Shown: positions 11,352 through 22,179 of the stretch, in pieces
Numbering within the stretch: position 1 is the stretch's first letter
Layout of the letters: the number at the start of each line of letters is the position of its first letter
NCBI GenBank assembly: GCA_032622095.1
Contig: CP136067.1
Coordinates: 55,719,899 to 55,783,898 of the forward strand
Origin: Siphonodentalium dalli
Taxonomy: Eukaryota; Mollusca; Scaphopoda; Gadilida; Siphonodentaliidae
Reading direction: 5' to 3'
DNA length: 64,000 nucleotides
Translations under genes and position numbers: made by a program
Notes under the pieces: generated by a model
What the model saw: only the letters and a program-made list of their open reading frames with translations
What the model was told of the DNA's origin: nothing
Database searches by the model: none

Positions 11352-12060
11352 ATCATTTAAATTAATTATTTGTCACCTGAGGCAAACATCACCTATTTCA
11401 TGACACTCTCCGGATAAAGTTTTATCTATATTTAATTTGATAATAAACGCTCTTTATTGCGAATTATTAGTGTCTCTTTAAGTCATCTGAGGTAAATAGC
11501 ACCTATCACGTGACACTTATATGTGTCAATTTCCCCACATTTCTTCTGAGCTGATAATAAACGCTGTCCGTTGATAATCTATGTTAATATAATTTAATAC
11601 CCCCCTTTACGTCACCTGATGGCAAATGCACCTATCCCATTATATCCCCTTGGTGGGGGGGGGGGGGCTGTGTACTAATTTCCCTACATATCGTCTAAGC
11701 TGATATGGAACGGTCTTCATTGTTCATGTATGATACTATAATGTTAAAGTTCCCCTTTGTGATCAACAACTGTTTATACACTTATAAAATTGTACTCCCC
11801 GGGTCAAGTTAGCCCTGTATACCATTGTACAGTGACCAGCTAGTGTCCAACCATTTTGGGTATATGATTAATTTGTAAACTAGAATTGTTTATTAGTTCC
11901 ACTTTAAGTAGTCTGATATCAACGGCACATATCTTGACACTCCGCTTGTCAATTTATACATGTGAATCAATTTTCGACGACCAGTTTCCAACCATTTTGG
12001 GTATATATACTTAATTATTTAGTTAAATTAATTAATTAGTGCCCTTTTAAGACATCTCGT
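11352..12060 (+). repeat. Diverged tandem repeats of about 110-150 bp
   Basis: Related blocks recur near 11372, 11480, 11610 and, weaker, 11900. Each holds GTCACCTGA(G/T)GCAAA or a variant, then CACCTAT, then TGACAC, and where intact a later TGATAATAAACGCT segment. Identity between blocks is modest, so the period is approximate. There is no coding potential. A GTATA-containing sequence with CAACCATTTTGGGTATAT occurs twice (about 11849 and 11990). Confidence 0.5.
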
Positions 12061-12718
12061 GATAATCCCGGGTCAATTGACCCCTGTGTTTAAATTGTAA
12101 TGGTGCCGGTGGACAAACAAACAAACAAAAGTGAGGTTTATTTGTATAGATTTATCTGTTGTAAACATCTGCGTTCTCCCAGAATGCGCTATATAATAAT
12201 AACGAGTCATCACCTTATTATACCAGGGTATATTATAACGTTGCGCGAATATATGGTAAATATTATAAAAGAGGTTATTTTCATTCGAAAGCGGAAATGG
12301 CCGAGCCGTTGAAATTAGTTCTTTGCTGGGAGCCCGAACTTGCTTAAAGATGACAGACGACATGTTTCGGGAAATTTCGCGATCAGTTATTCCGCGCTCC
12401 GCGTGTATAATGTTCTGCTGTTTCTTAATTACAGTGGGCGCATGGGCGTTTTATTTATAGAATGGGAATATTTGACGGATTAAAAGTCGAACTGCGACAC
12501 TTTTACCGAGTCCGGTAAAAGTTGTAGTTGGGAATTTCAATTTCAATTGTTATTCGGATGCCAAGAAGTGCAAGGCGATTAATTCTATGAGTTGGTCATT
12601 CGTGAAACCAATATATTTTATATTCGATAATTACAATCATGGGTATATAATATATGATCTTGAGCGCGTTACCATTTCTGACTATGGTGTTCTTGTATTA
12701 GTTTCGTACCCTTATTCC

Positions 12719-13303
12719 CACCTGATACAGACCAATGTTACTCTGTAGTAATACAAAACTATTAGTTAAAATTCCTCAGTGATATAGGGTATGTAGCATG
12801 CCACGCCAGCCGTTGAGGCATGCCACATGTTCTTTGACAAGCTAAAATCGTAACATTGCCACAGGGTAATAACTCTATAAAGAATGTATATTTACGAAAT
12901 AACGCCGATTTGTAATAGAAATAACAACACCACAATAGATCAACTGTGGTGAAATATAAGTAAAATTATTCTCTTTAAAATAAACTTCTCCAAATATGCC
13001 CGTTATTTCGTCAAAAACACTTCTTCAAATATCTCCGTTATTTAGTTAATAAAAATAATTTCTTATTTCATAATTCGCGCTATTTCGTCATTTCGATGCA
13101 TTTTTTATTCCGCAATTTCGCTGTATTTTCCTATTTCGCTTTTTCGTGGTATTTCATATTTCGATAATTCGCTATATTTGACATATTATGGGATATTGGC
13201 ATGCCTCGACGGCTGGCGTGGCATGCCACATACCCTTTATCACTGAGGAATTTTAACTAATAGTTTTGTATTACTACAGAGTAAAATTGGTCTGTATCAG
13301 GTG
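12719..13303. mobile_element. Foldback element with 110-bp arms
   Basis: The left arm (about 12719-12830) and the right arm (about 13195-13303) are inverted copies at about 95% identity, running from CACCTGATACAGACCAA through GTAATACAAAACTATTAG to GGCATGCC. The interior carries part of the dispersed repeat also found at 6430-6735 and 14541-14830. I could not define a clean target duplication. Non-coding. Confidence 0.75.
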
Positions 13304-14540
13304 CTTATTCCTATCTGTGTGCTATATATTTGGATCAGTTTCAATGCATATTTCCTTTGTTTCGAGTGCCAAATTATGGTGCGGTAATTGTTTTTTGCAA
13401 CCGAGCGTTATTACATACATGCACAATTTATTCTCGCCATGTATTATTTAAAGTGGGCCTGTCATATCTTCGACATCAGTCTGTAAAGTGATCCACATTT
13501 TGTTTTGTTTGAGGAACGGCAAGTTAGCATTCCTTCAGGGATACGCGGTGCTTATGTACTTCTCAAAATGTCAAACGCTTTTTATAACTATGTACACATA
13601 CGCAATCCAACATATACCATACAAGTACTTCCACACACTGGTGAATTTACAATGAATAGACATGGACTGGGAATAATTTTTGTGTGGCGATAAAATTCCA
13701 TTATACAGTTGTCACCCGTGTTTGAGCACATGAGACAAGGGGGTTTGTCAACCACTAGAAATACAGAATATAACGCCATAGGCCCTCGGTTGGAATTCCA
13801 GGACCCTGTATTATAGATTTATAATACATGTGTTATGTGTCGCAGAGAACGTGTCGAATACTATGGACACTGGCAACAGTGGCAACAGTGTGGGCGATTT
13901 CCCGTAAATAACAAGAGCAGACAAAATCGAGTATTACAGATCTCCGTTTGCTGTGCGTGAAGCCGAACACTTGTTACCCGGTAAAGGGAAATTACTCTAA
14001 TGTTATTTGCGAATGGATATAGCAATGCCTATTTGTGTCATTTTGGCGAGAGTGGTTTAGTTTGATGTATACAGGTACATCTCTGTCACTAGTTTCCGGA
14101 ACTTTGGTTATTTTGTCCACCTCGATCAGGGGGGGGGGGGGGTCGGAACAAAATTTCAGGTACGTATGCTGATTTTTTACTTTCGACCCTTCTTGTGACC
14201 CACCCACCCCCCGCGTCCAAATTTTTTTCCGTTTTCGGCAGTTTTTTTCGACCATTTTTTGACACCCCACCCCTTTTTAACACTAAACAGAGATTTGTGG
14301 GGGGATTCACTGTAAATAGCTGTATATGAATTTATGTGCATACTATTAGTCATGGATGTTAACATTGACATGTAAATAGGAACGAGTCATTTTGGGGTCA
14401 TTCGGCCAAAAAAAAACATGGCTGCCAGTGGCCATCTTGGATTTCAAAATTCAATCCATTAGCATGGGCTACAGACTATACTGTTTGTCTGATCATCATG
14501 AAATTTGTCATTTATGTTAATATTGACATATAGATGTGTT
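13304..14540. other. No supported gene; low-complexity G run
   Basis: Short open frames occur on both strands, but none carries a recognisable motif. A run of fourteen G residues lies at about 14129-14142, and a C-rich and T-rich stretch follows at 14199-14275. A CATGGCTGCC...GGCCATCTTGGAT segment near 14418-14450 is a small imperfect hairpin. Confidence 0.35.
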
Positions 14541-14830
14541 TTAAGCAGGCAATTCTTGAAGGATTGGCCATTTATAAACGGACAATCCGTACCTAAAATG
14601 TTCGTTAATTAATGGACAATCCGGCCACGCGTGGCACGCGGGCTTGGGATTGTCCACTAAATGACGACATGTATAGCTAATCCTGCATGTTAGCTTCATA
14701 TTTAACTCTATAACGAATGTTAATTTACTAAATAACGGCGATTTGTATGAGAAGAAGTGTTGTTGACGAAATAGCGGAGATATTTGAAGAAGAGTTTTTG
14801 ACGAAATAACGGAAATATTCGAAACATACA
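14541..14830 (-). repeat. Dispersed repeat, copy 2
   Basis: Reverse complement of the repeat at 6430-6735, including the CCACGCGTGG palindrome and the tract with spaced TTCGTCAA and CGTTATT motifs. Differences are scattered substitutions and small indels. Confidence 0.7.
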
Positions 14831-15560
14831 CATGTCTGTGGTGTCAACTCAGACAGGGAAACTTTAACTGAAATCGAAAACACACGATTTAGATACATGT
14901 ACAACATTATTGAAAAAGAACTGAAATTGCCGGAAATAACAGACTGCTGAAATATTGGGGAGGGTGCAAATATATAATACATCAGAAGGGGTGTTCGCGA
15001 AATATGAACAGAGGACAGACAGAAACAACTAATACTCTAAGTGCAGAAGGATTCCTATTCATTTGTGGGAAATGTTCATATAATAAATTCAACAAATATG
15101 GTCGTTTGTTAAAGATACACAATCCCAATTAACGCTGCTATAAATTACTATTTCTTTGGCTTCGTGGGTTCAGAATATTTGATTCGAGTCGATAGAGGAA
15201 CCCACCATCGAAGCTCTGAGTTATCAGATATCGATTTTTTTATACTATAGAGTTGACAGTCTGTGGTTATCAATATTGTTTGGTAATTAATCGATTTTGA
15301 TAACTAATGCGTCTTTTGAAGAAATGTTGCTGTTTTTGTTGGAGCACATGTGATGATATGGTGACCATCGAATTCCATTGTGTACCTTTAAACTTATTAT
15401 TTGAACATTTCCAAAGGGAACTACTCGTCAAGGAGTATTTAGTAATAAAGGTTTAAATTATATAAAGTCTGTGTAACGATATGTCGTGTATTTATCGACT
15501 TAGTATATCGTCACTATAATATACAGCCAAGTAATATATACAATTTGGTTAGGTTAAAAT
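14831..15560. other. AT-rich DNA with a diverged TTAA-element relative
   Basis: About 15040-15080 (AGAAGGATTCCTATTCA then GGGAAATGTTCA) and 15400-15440 (GAACATTTCC then GGGAACTACTCGTCAA) resemble the two halves of the elements at 35386-35668 and 40622-41078 and the remnant at about 36290-36555. This is probably an old copy with unclear ends. Confidence 0.4.
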
Positions 15561-16082
15561 TAGATCATGCCATGAATCTCTACTCTGGCTAACGCCCGTA
15601 GAAATCATATTCCACCAGTACAAAATCTTGGAACTTTTTAAAGTTTTGACAGGGAAACTTATAAAGTTGAAAAAATAACGCGAGGAATATATTTCTTAGT
15701 TATTATCTGTTCCATGAGTACCATGATGCACTTCAATGTAGGTGAAGGTCCTAACTAGAAATTCCACGATTTAAGTGACTTTGTGGGCGATTTTGCTTTG
15801 CGTTTCTACAATTATGGAATTTTCCTGGGTAATTAATTGAATGTTTATTGCGATATCGGCTCTCAAAAGTCAAAGTAAAGCATGCATTTTCGAGTTGGGG
15901 CTTCAAATATAGTGAACTATAGTATTAGGGAACAGATAATCATTAAGAAATATATTCCCCGTGTTATTTTTTCGACTTTATAAGGTTCCCTGTCAAAACT
16001 TCAAAAAGTTCCAAGGTTTTGTACTGGTCGAATATGATCTCCACGGGCGTTAAGCCAGAGTAGAGATTCATGGCATGATCTA
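15561..16082. mobile_element. Inverted-repeat element of 522 bp
   Basis: Ends begin TAGATCATGCCATGAATCTC and mirror each other for about 150 bp (15561-15713 against 15926-16082). The arms include CTCTGGCTAACGCCCGT, GTTTTGACAGGGAA and AACAGATAAT segments. The two arms are about 90% identical by eye. No clean target duplication could be read and no transposase frame is present. Confidence 0.75.
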
Positions 16083-17311
16083 GATTCAAATGAGCTATTT
16101 CCGTTAATGTCAACTAAATTACCTCACCTTTATATAAGCGCCGACGATTTGGATCCAATGTCCTCCTCAACGAATATAGCTTGTATATATACGGTACTGT
16201 ACCCGCCAAAGCAGGCTTGACGGGAGAGTAATTTGTCCTCGTTTGAATGGTATAGTAAACTTATTCGATTACGTTGCGTCTTACGACATTTGGGCCATGT
16301 CAAAAACTAGGGATTAATATTTATGATACTTACCCGACATGTTTATCTAATGTTTCTATGTATCTGTCGCTGTCCAAAACAAGTGTATCGCGGTTTGTGT
16401 TCCCTTATCAACATCGTGTTTTCTTTTCGCATTTATATATAGTTATATATTAACTTGGAGTTTATCGACTGTCAATCAATTTATTATAGACTTATCGTCT
16501 AATTAATTTGACATTCGTGAGTACGCTTGAAGATTAAAACGGAGAAGATAGTGCATGCTTATAATAAATAAATTGTGAATATAATTGTGGCGGGGTGGGG
16601 TACATGTATAGTTATGAGCAGGTAGACACGTTCATATATATCCGTATAAACATATTAATGGTAAGTAGTAATGGAATAGGTATAATGTATGTGGGTATCT
16701 TTGGGGTATTGCATGCATGTATTATGTTTCAGGATGGGTATTTGTCGTTGAGCCTCAGGGTGGATCATTAGTTTTTGGGCCTTTTTATATACTGACTGTA
16801 TATATGCCGAGACAGCAAAGGCGTTGTAGTCACCCACCAAAACTAGCAAAAATATTTAACATGGTAAGTGTTGCATGAAGCAACAGTAGTGAAAAACCCC
16901 AGACTGAAAAATACTATTCAAATTGTTCTGATATGTTTAATTTTTAACCATTATTTAGTAAAAAGTATGTTTCTTTAGACCAAAAATCGGATATTGTCTC
17001 AGTCATATTTTGAGTGAAATTTTAGAACTAAGTTACTCTCTGTGTGATGAATATAAAATAGATATATGAGCACGTTGTAAGTTGTCCAGATTTTGGCACA
17101 ATTACACTCCGACGTGACAACTAGCCGGCTCATAACATCACTATTTGGGTCTAATTTAAGGCGGTTACAAATTAACTTTTGTAACAATTGGGACAATTCT
17201 ATGATTATTGTGGCTGTAGCATACACCAAGGATGGCGTAGATCCCACATGTAATCTCTAGTAACTCTAATATATATAAGTATAATCTACATGTACGTTAT
17301 AGGAACTCAAA
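16083..17311. other. No supported gene
   Basis: AT-rich sequence. Minus-strand open frames at 16655-16849 and 16999-17247 show no recognisable domain and no codon or splice support. Confidence 0.35.
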
Positions 17312-17558
17312 CAGGCCTGGAAATCTGAGGAGGGCTATTTGATAGCCCTCCTACAGCCCTCGCAAAATTGACTCCAGGAGGGTTATTTTCAGCCCCCCCC
17401 CCCTAAGCTGGTAAAAACTCGCCAACATGAAATTCACTTTGTGAAACTGTTAGGACATATAACAAAAACTTTCTGCTAATCTCTGACATCTTCTGGTATG
17501 TTCTCAGCAACAAAGAACCACTAGTAATATCGCTGAAGGTATACCGCTCTCATCAAAA

Positions 17559-19972
17559 ACAAGACAGTCAATGACTGTGGAGGAGAAAGGGACTTTGAAG
17601 ACTAACACAGTCAGTACTTGTCAAAATAAGTTAAGACAAGTAGTTCTAAACATGGACATATACATGTAGCTCGGGATTTGCTGATGAGCCGGGCTCTTCA
17701 CCTTGAAATTTCAAAGTGCACACTACTGTCAAATCTCCAACCCCCTTTTAAACAAGATAATCTTAACCATTCCATAGTCCTAAGTTCACAAAATTAATTT
17801 TGCACACCCCTCTTATGTTGAAATTTTATAACTGGAATGGGTGCTTCAAGCTCTCAAACTTTTGGGAATTTCCAGCCTGACATCTCCCATAAAGTCAAAA
17901 TTTGTGCCCCATTACAACAGATTAACATGAAGTCGGCAAATATGGACTGTTGGTTTAAAAACATACTAGTTGGAAATTAAAATCAAATTATGAGAACTAT
18001 TCATATAGTGAGTCTAAGTGTGGTTTAAGGATGTCTTATTTTTGGTGTGAAAATCTAATCTACAACTAATGTTGTATCAGAAATGAAATTTCAAGAGGAA
18101 TCTATATATTATTATAACAGTAGCATACAACATAGATACAGGTAGTGTGGGTGGGGGAGCTATAACTTTTACCTCTGCCCCTAGTTGAACAAACATGAAT
18201 CCCCATGTATGAGATCTATTCATCTAGTAATTTTAAACAGTGGCTTTTAAGAGTTGAAGTTAATTGATTTTCCAAAAAATGACCCCATTTGAACAGATCT
18301 GAACATGCCGCCCAAGGACCCTGCATACCAAATATAAGCTAAATAGACTTGAAGGTTCTTGAGAAGTAATAGTTGTTAGAATTACTATGGAGGGAGAAAG
18401 TTACGGCCCTGGCATCCCTCCCATTTGAACGTGAGTCGCCTACAGGTAAGGATTTCATATGGATTGTTGACGGATTGGATGGACAGACCAATGGATGGAA
18501 GGACTCTCTGACAGACCGACAGTTTAAATCCAACAACAGCAATATACATGTACCTCGATTGTTTGTTCATAATTAGGTATAATGAGTTCACATAGATAAG
18601 TGGTTGTTAAGAAAATATTGGAACAGCCAAGCCTGAATTCAGTGTGTCTGAAGTCCCCAAAGAGTGAAACTAGTGATGCTATTCTGATAGGTGGGATATC
18701 ATCACCAAATTCACAATCTGGGAACCTAATTTTACTTAATCCCCAACTGCTATGGGAGACCTAGGGACAGATAGAAATTCTCCAGCTGAAGTTGGCGATG
18801 TATGCACACCCATTGGGCACCTCAATTATGCATTTTATCTTCTGCAAATTAGGGGATATAGAATCTGAACAGAAGGAAAAAAAGCAGCTAAAAATGTTAA
18901 TTTGAGACTCTAGATACTTCCCAGAAGATGAGGCCTAAGCAGAATGAGGTCCTCAGAGGGTGTATTTGGTGATGCTAGCCTGCTGTGTGGAGCAACATAA
19001 TTAAATTAACCCTCTGGGAACCTCATTCTACAAATGCCACGCACTCTTAATTCAAGCTTGGAGAAAAAGAAATTAATCTGATTTTAATGACCACTGAGTG
19101 ATAATGTAAACAACAAGGGTGCTTTATTGATAACACCATTAATCTCATTTAAATTATGAATGACATGAATTACACTCTCTGGGGATAGAGAGCACTATGG
19201 CATAGCAGTTGTTATCTTGTTTTATAAACATGTGTCCATCAGAGCACATGGGTGGCTTGCTGTAGTGAGAATACAAGGATATTAAAGTAATTTACTGAAC
19301 ATTTCGGTACATCTGTCTGTTCCTGCTTTCTCCCAAACCCCTGATTTCAACCAAATATAGTGGAGTGACTAGAGGTACCTCCCCTTCCCTCCCAAAGATG
19401 TAATGTCATAGGTTCTTCAAAATTTTAATGAGGTTTTTTTTATTTAATTTAAAATAAAATATTTTATCTAATAAAAAATAAATATTTATTAAAAATAAAA
19501 TATATATATATATTTTTTTTTTGGGTTAAATTGAGCAATAAGTTAAATCGAAAAAAGAAAAAGAAAATTCAGATTTATGTCCATAGCCCCACCCACATTT
19601 GACCCAGTGACCTCATTTGAACAAATCTGAACCACAGTCACCCAAGGTACCCTCATACCAAATATGAACCCAATCGGCCCGACAACTTCAGAAAAGAAGT
19701 CGTTTTAAGAATTACTATGTGGAAAAATAGTTATGGTCCTGACATCAAAACTATTTGACTCGGTGACCTCATTTGAACAAATCTGAATGAGAGTCACCTA
19801 GAGAACATCCACACCAAATATGAACCAATTTGGTATGATGGTTTCAGAGGAGAAGATGTTTAAAAAAAAAGTTGACGGACGGACAGACGGACAGACAGAC
19901 GGACGGACGGACAGACGGACGAGGAGTGATGACTATAGCTCCACCGGAGACTTCGTCTCAGGTGAGCTAAAA
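17559..19972 (+). repeat. 2.4-kb dispersed repeat, copy 1
   Basis: Nearly identical to 48680-51104 in the same orientation, probably 97-99% by eye. Shared ends are ACAAGACAGTCAATGACTG and GGTGAGCTAAAA. The left end contains the small palindrome CAGTCA-A-TGACTG. The right end has a GACGGACA-type tandem run (about 19872-19922) and an imperfect hairpin, TAGCTCCACC...GGTGAGCTA. Copy 1 lacks about 25 bp near the left end that copy 2 has. The interior has no coding frame of note, an AT-rich run (19430-19520), and an older foldback at 18640-19060. There is no clear target duplication. It may be one unit of a bivalve-type repeat family; the transposition mechanism is unknown. Confidence 0.85.
18640..19060. 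repeat. Degraded double-hairpin element inside the 2.4-kb repeat
   Basis: Segments GAATGAGGTCCTCAGAGGGT and CCCTCTGGGAACCTCATTC form an inverted pair, with a second weaker pair near 18655-18730. The same design is seen better preserved at 30593-30848 and 37581-38021. It is also present in copy 2 of the big repeat (about 49780-50200), so it was already there before that repeat duplicated. Confidence 0.65.
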
Positions 19973-20241
19973 GTGCTGAAGGGTACATGCAGGATTTGAA
20001 AATGTGCTGAAGGGTACACAAGGTTTGAAATGTCGTTCTAAATGACGTTTAGTTTTCGTATCTGCCATATTTCTGTTAGAGAATAATTGTTAACGTTCCA
20101 ATGAACATTAAAATAAACTGAAAACAAACTGCTATTGTGCACCATACTTTCAGAAACACGGCTTATGTAACGATGTTAGTGGCGATCACAAACCCTGTGT
20201 ACCCTTCAGCACATTTTCAAACCATGTGTACCGTTCAGCAC
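19973..20241. mobile_element. Foldback element with GTGCTGAAGGGTACA ends
   Basis: The left arm (19973-20033) carries two GTGCTGAAGGGTACA motifs and pairs with the right arm (20187-20241), which carries two inverted copies (TGTACCCTTCAGCAC with one change). It abuts the right end of the 2.4-kb repeat exactly, so one element probably inserted at the edge of the other. Confidence 0.65.
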
Positions 20242-20520
20242 TTTTTTTGGTGAGAGTGACCCCTTCAGCAGTAATTAATATCCACTGCACAGATAATATG
20301 AATTCAAGAGAAGAGAGGAAGTATAGGTGGGCTATTAGCCATTCTAAGGCAACCCAAGAGGGCTATTTTCAGCCCTCCTGCAAACTGCCAGACCTGAGTA
20401 ATAACTCAGACAAAATATCAAAACTGTAAAAGTTGAGGAGGGCTATATAGCCCTCCTAGGAAAATATAGGAGGGCTATTAATAGACCTCTGGATTTTCTA
20501 GACCACCAGCCCTGCTCAAA

Positions 20521-21253
20521 CCAGAAACTACTTTGGCGGAAATGAGGAAATGATAAAATATATTCCAAAATAAGTTTTATAGTAAATTGAGGAAGATGCT
20601 TCCTTGGAATTACTCAGTTTGTACACTGGTTTGTATCATTATTATTCATATATTTATATGATATTGATGAAACTCCATCTATATCCCTAAGATACAGACT
20701 GCATTTTGATGGGACCTACAGGCTGAAGCCTTGGAAACATCCTCGTATTTAGCATAAGCGGTGCATTTTTTTTTATAAGCCTACATAAGAAACTGTGAAC
20801 ACGGAAATAACTTCAACTGGAAAAACTTCTCAGACACTTCTGAAACAATTTAGTTCAAATAGTGAACGAAATATGTTTGAATTTGATGTATTTGTAACCA
20901 TTACTTCTTCATGATCCCATTTTTCTATGAGATCGTTATTGATTTTTATACCTGTAGGCTGTAGCACGTGTATATCGGTCTGTCGGCTTCGAAAAGATCG
21001 TATACCACTTTTTTTCTTCAAAATGTTCAGGAGAGACAGATTATCGCCCATAGATTTAGATAAAACACAAACTCCTTTAGGATATAGACAATGCTATGCT
21101 TCATCTTTATTATATACCTAAAGTTTGGCAAATTTGACGCTTTTTTGAAAGCAGTTGTGATGGCGAACGTCCATATCAAATTTCAGTCAGATCCAAACAA
21201 ATGGTTGTGGCATCATAATCTGCATGGACGGAAAAAAAAAACAAGATTTGCAG
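20521..21253. other. No supported gene
   Basis: The stretch at 21140-21240 (AAAGCAGTTGTGATGGCGAA, CAAATTTCAGTCAGATCCAA, then GGACGGAAAAA) is a diverged match to 21895-21990. It is probably an old repeat flanking the element at 21254-21853 on both sides. Nothing else seen. Confidence 0.35.
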
Positions 21254-21853
21254 TTAAAGGGGTACTGTACGCCATTTTCAATAAATTTCCGGTGATAACA
21301 ACGATCTATTATCGATACTATATAGAAACATAAGTAATTTGAGTCGAAGTTGTATTCTGTAAACGCTCAGGTTAATAGGCTATCTTAAAATTTAATAATT
21401 TAAAAGTTAATAATTTAATATAAATTGAATTTATGGCTGGAGCCATAAGATGGCGTAAATTAAAATACGAATTTCCGTGTACAAAACGTAATCAAATTAT
21501 AATTGAGGGATACTGGATTAGTAAACCCATTGCACACACGATCGTTTGAAACATTATGCTTATACGGGGAGAAAACTCAAGCCACTCATTGACTAGTGAC
21601 GATACAATAACTTAAATGAGTATATGGGACTACTATGCATATATTATATTTTTTATTTGATTCATTTGGTTGAAAACTGTACAAAAATTACTCGACAACG
21701 ACAATTTGTATTTTTGCATTCCGGTAAATTTGCCATCCGTAACACTACTTCGTACTCAACAGACTTTCATAGAATGGAAAAGTTGTTACCTTATTCTCCG
21801 ACTCGGGGATTATAGAAACCAACAACAACATCTTGGGTACAGTACCCCTTTAA
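21254..21853 (+). mobile_element. TTAA-flanked element with GGGGTACTGTAC ends, copy 1
   Basis: Both ends read TTAAAGGGGTACTGTAC (inverted at 21837-21853), with the TTAA either the target duplication or part of the terminus. The second copy at 34423-35324 is inverted and longer. Shared blocks include GCCATTTTCAATAAATT, TTAATTCAATTTATA-type tracts around TATGGCTGGAGCCATA, and AAAACTGTACAAAAATT near the far end. No transposase is present. The TTAA target fits piggyBac, but that is inference. Confidence 0.75.
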
Positions 21854-22179
21854 ACAAAGGATGAATAAAGCGAAAAACGTCACTTGCCCCTAATTTTAAA
21901 GCAGTTATGATGGGTAACCTCAATGTCAAATTCCTTTCAGATGTGATAACCCGTGACTTAGATATCTGCCCGGACGAACACAAAAAAACACTATTGCCAA
22001 ATGAACAATGGATAACTCTAGAATGAACACGGACATCATATGCCCGTCTTGTTTTCAGATCCAACGGCGCATGAACATGATCGGCTTGAAGAGACGTACA
22101 GGTGGTTCGTCGCCTTTTGTGAATTGGTTACCACACAGTTAGCGCATTCACTGTCGGCTTGAAAGGACGTATAGGTGTT

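Larger units (their letters stand above)
17312..20514. mobile_element. Outer hAT-like element hosting nested insertions
   Basis: The left end reads CAGGCCTGGAAATCTG and the right end, inverted, reads CAGGGCTGGTGGTCTAG. Inside each end lies a series of AGGAGGGCTAT and ATAGCCCTCC palindromic motifs (17330-17400 and 20325-20490). CTCAAA lies directly outside both ends (17306-17311 and 20515-20520). The CAGG(G/C)CTG terminus is hAT-like, but the direct repeat I see is 6 bp, not the usual 8 bp, so the assignment is tentative. Within it sit the 2.4-kb repeat at 17559-19972 and the foldback at 19973-20241, leaving only about 520 bp of the host element. No transposase is seen. Confidence 0.55.

Noticed and set aside
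13992-14371. Overlapping minus-strand open frames around 14.0-14.4 kb
   Set aside because: They run through G, C and T homopolymer tracts and have low-complexity translations in three frames at once.
18373-18576. Open frame conserved in both 2.4-kb copies (also at 49511-49714)
   Set aside because: Conservation is explained by the near-identity of the whole repeat. There is no domain, and frames on both strands are equally open.
17559-19972. Helitron
   Set aside because: Although there is a hairpin near the 3' end and a CTAA is present, the 5' end does not start with TC next to an A and the 3' flank is not T in either copy. No replication-helicase similarity was seen.
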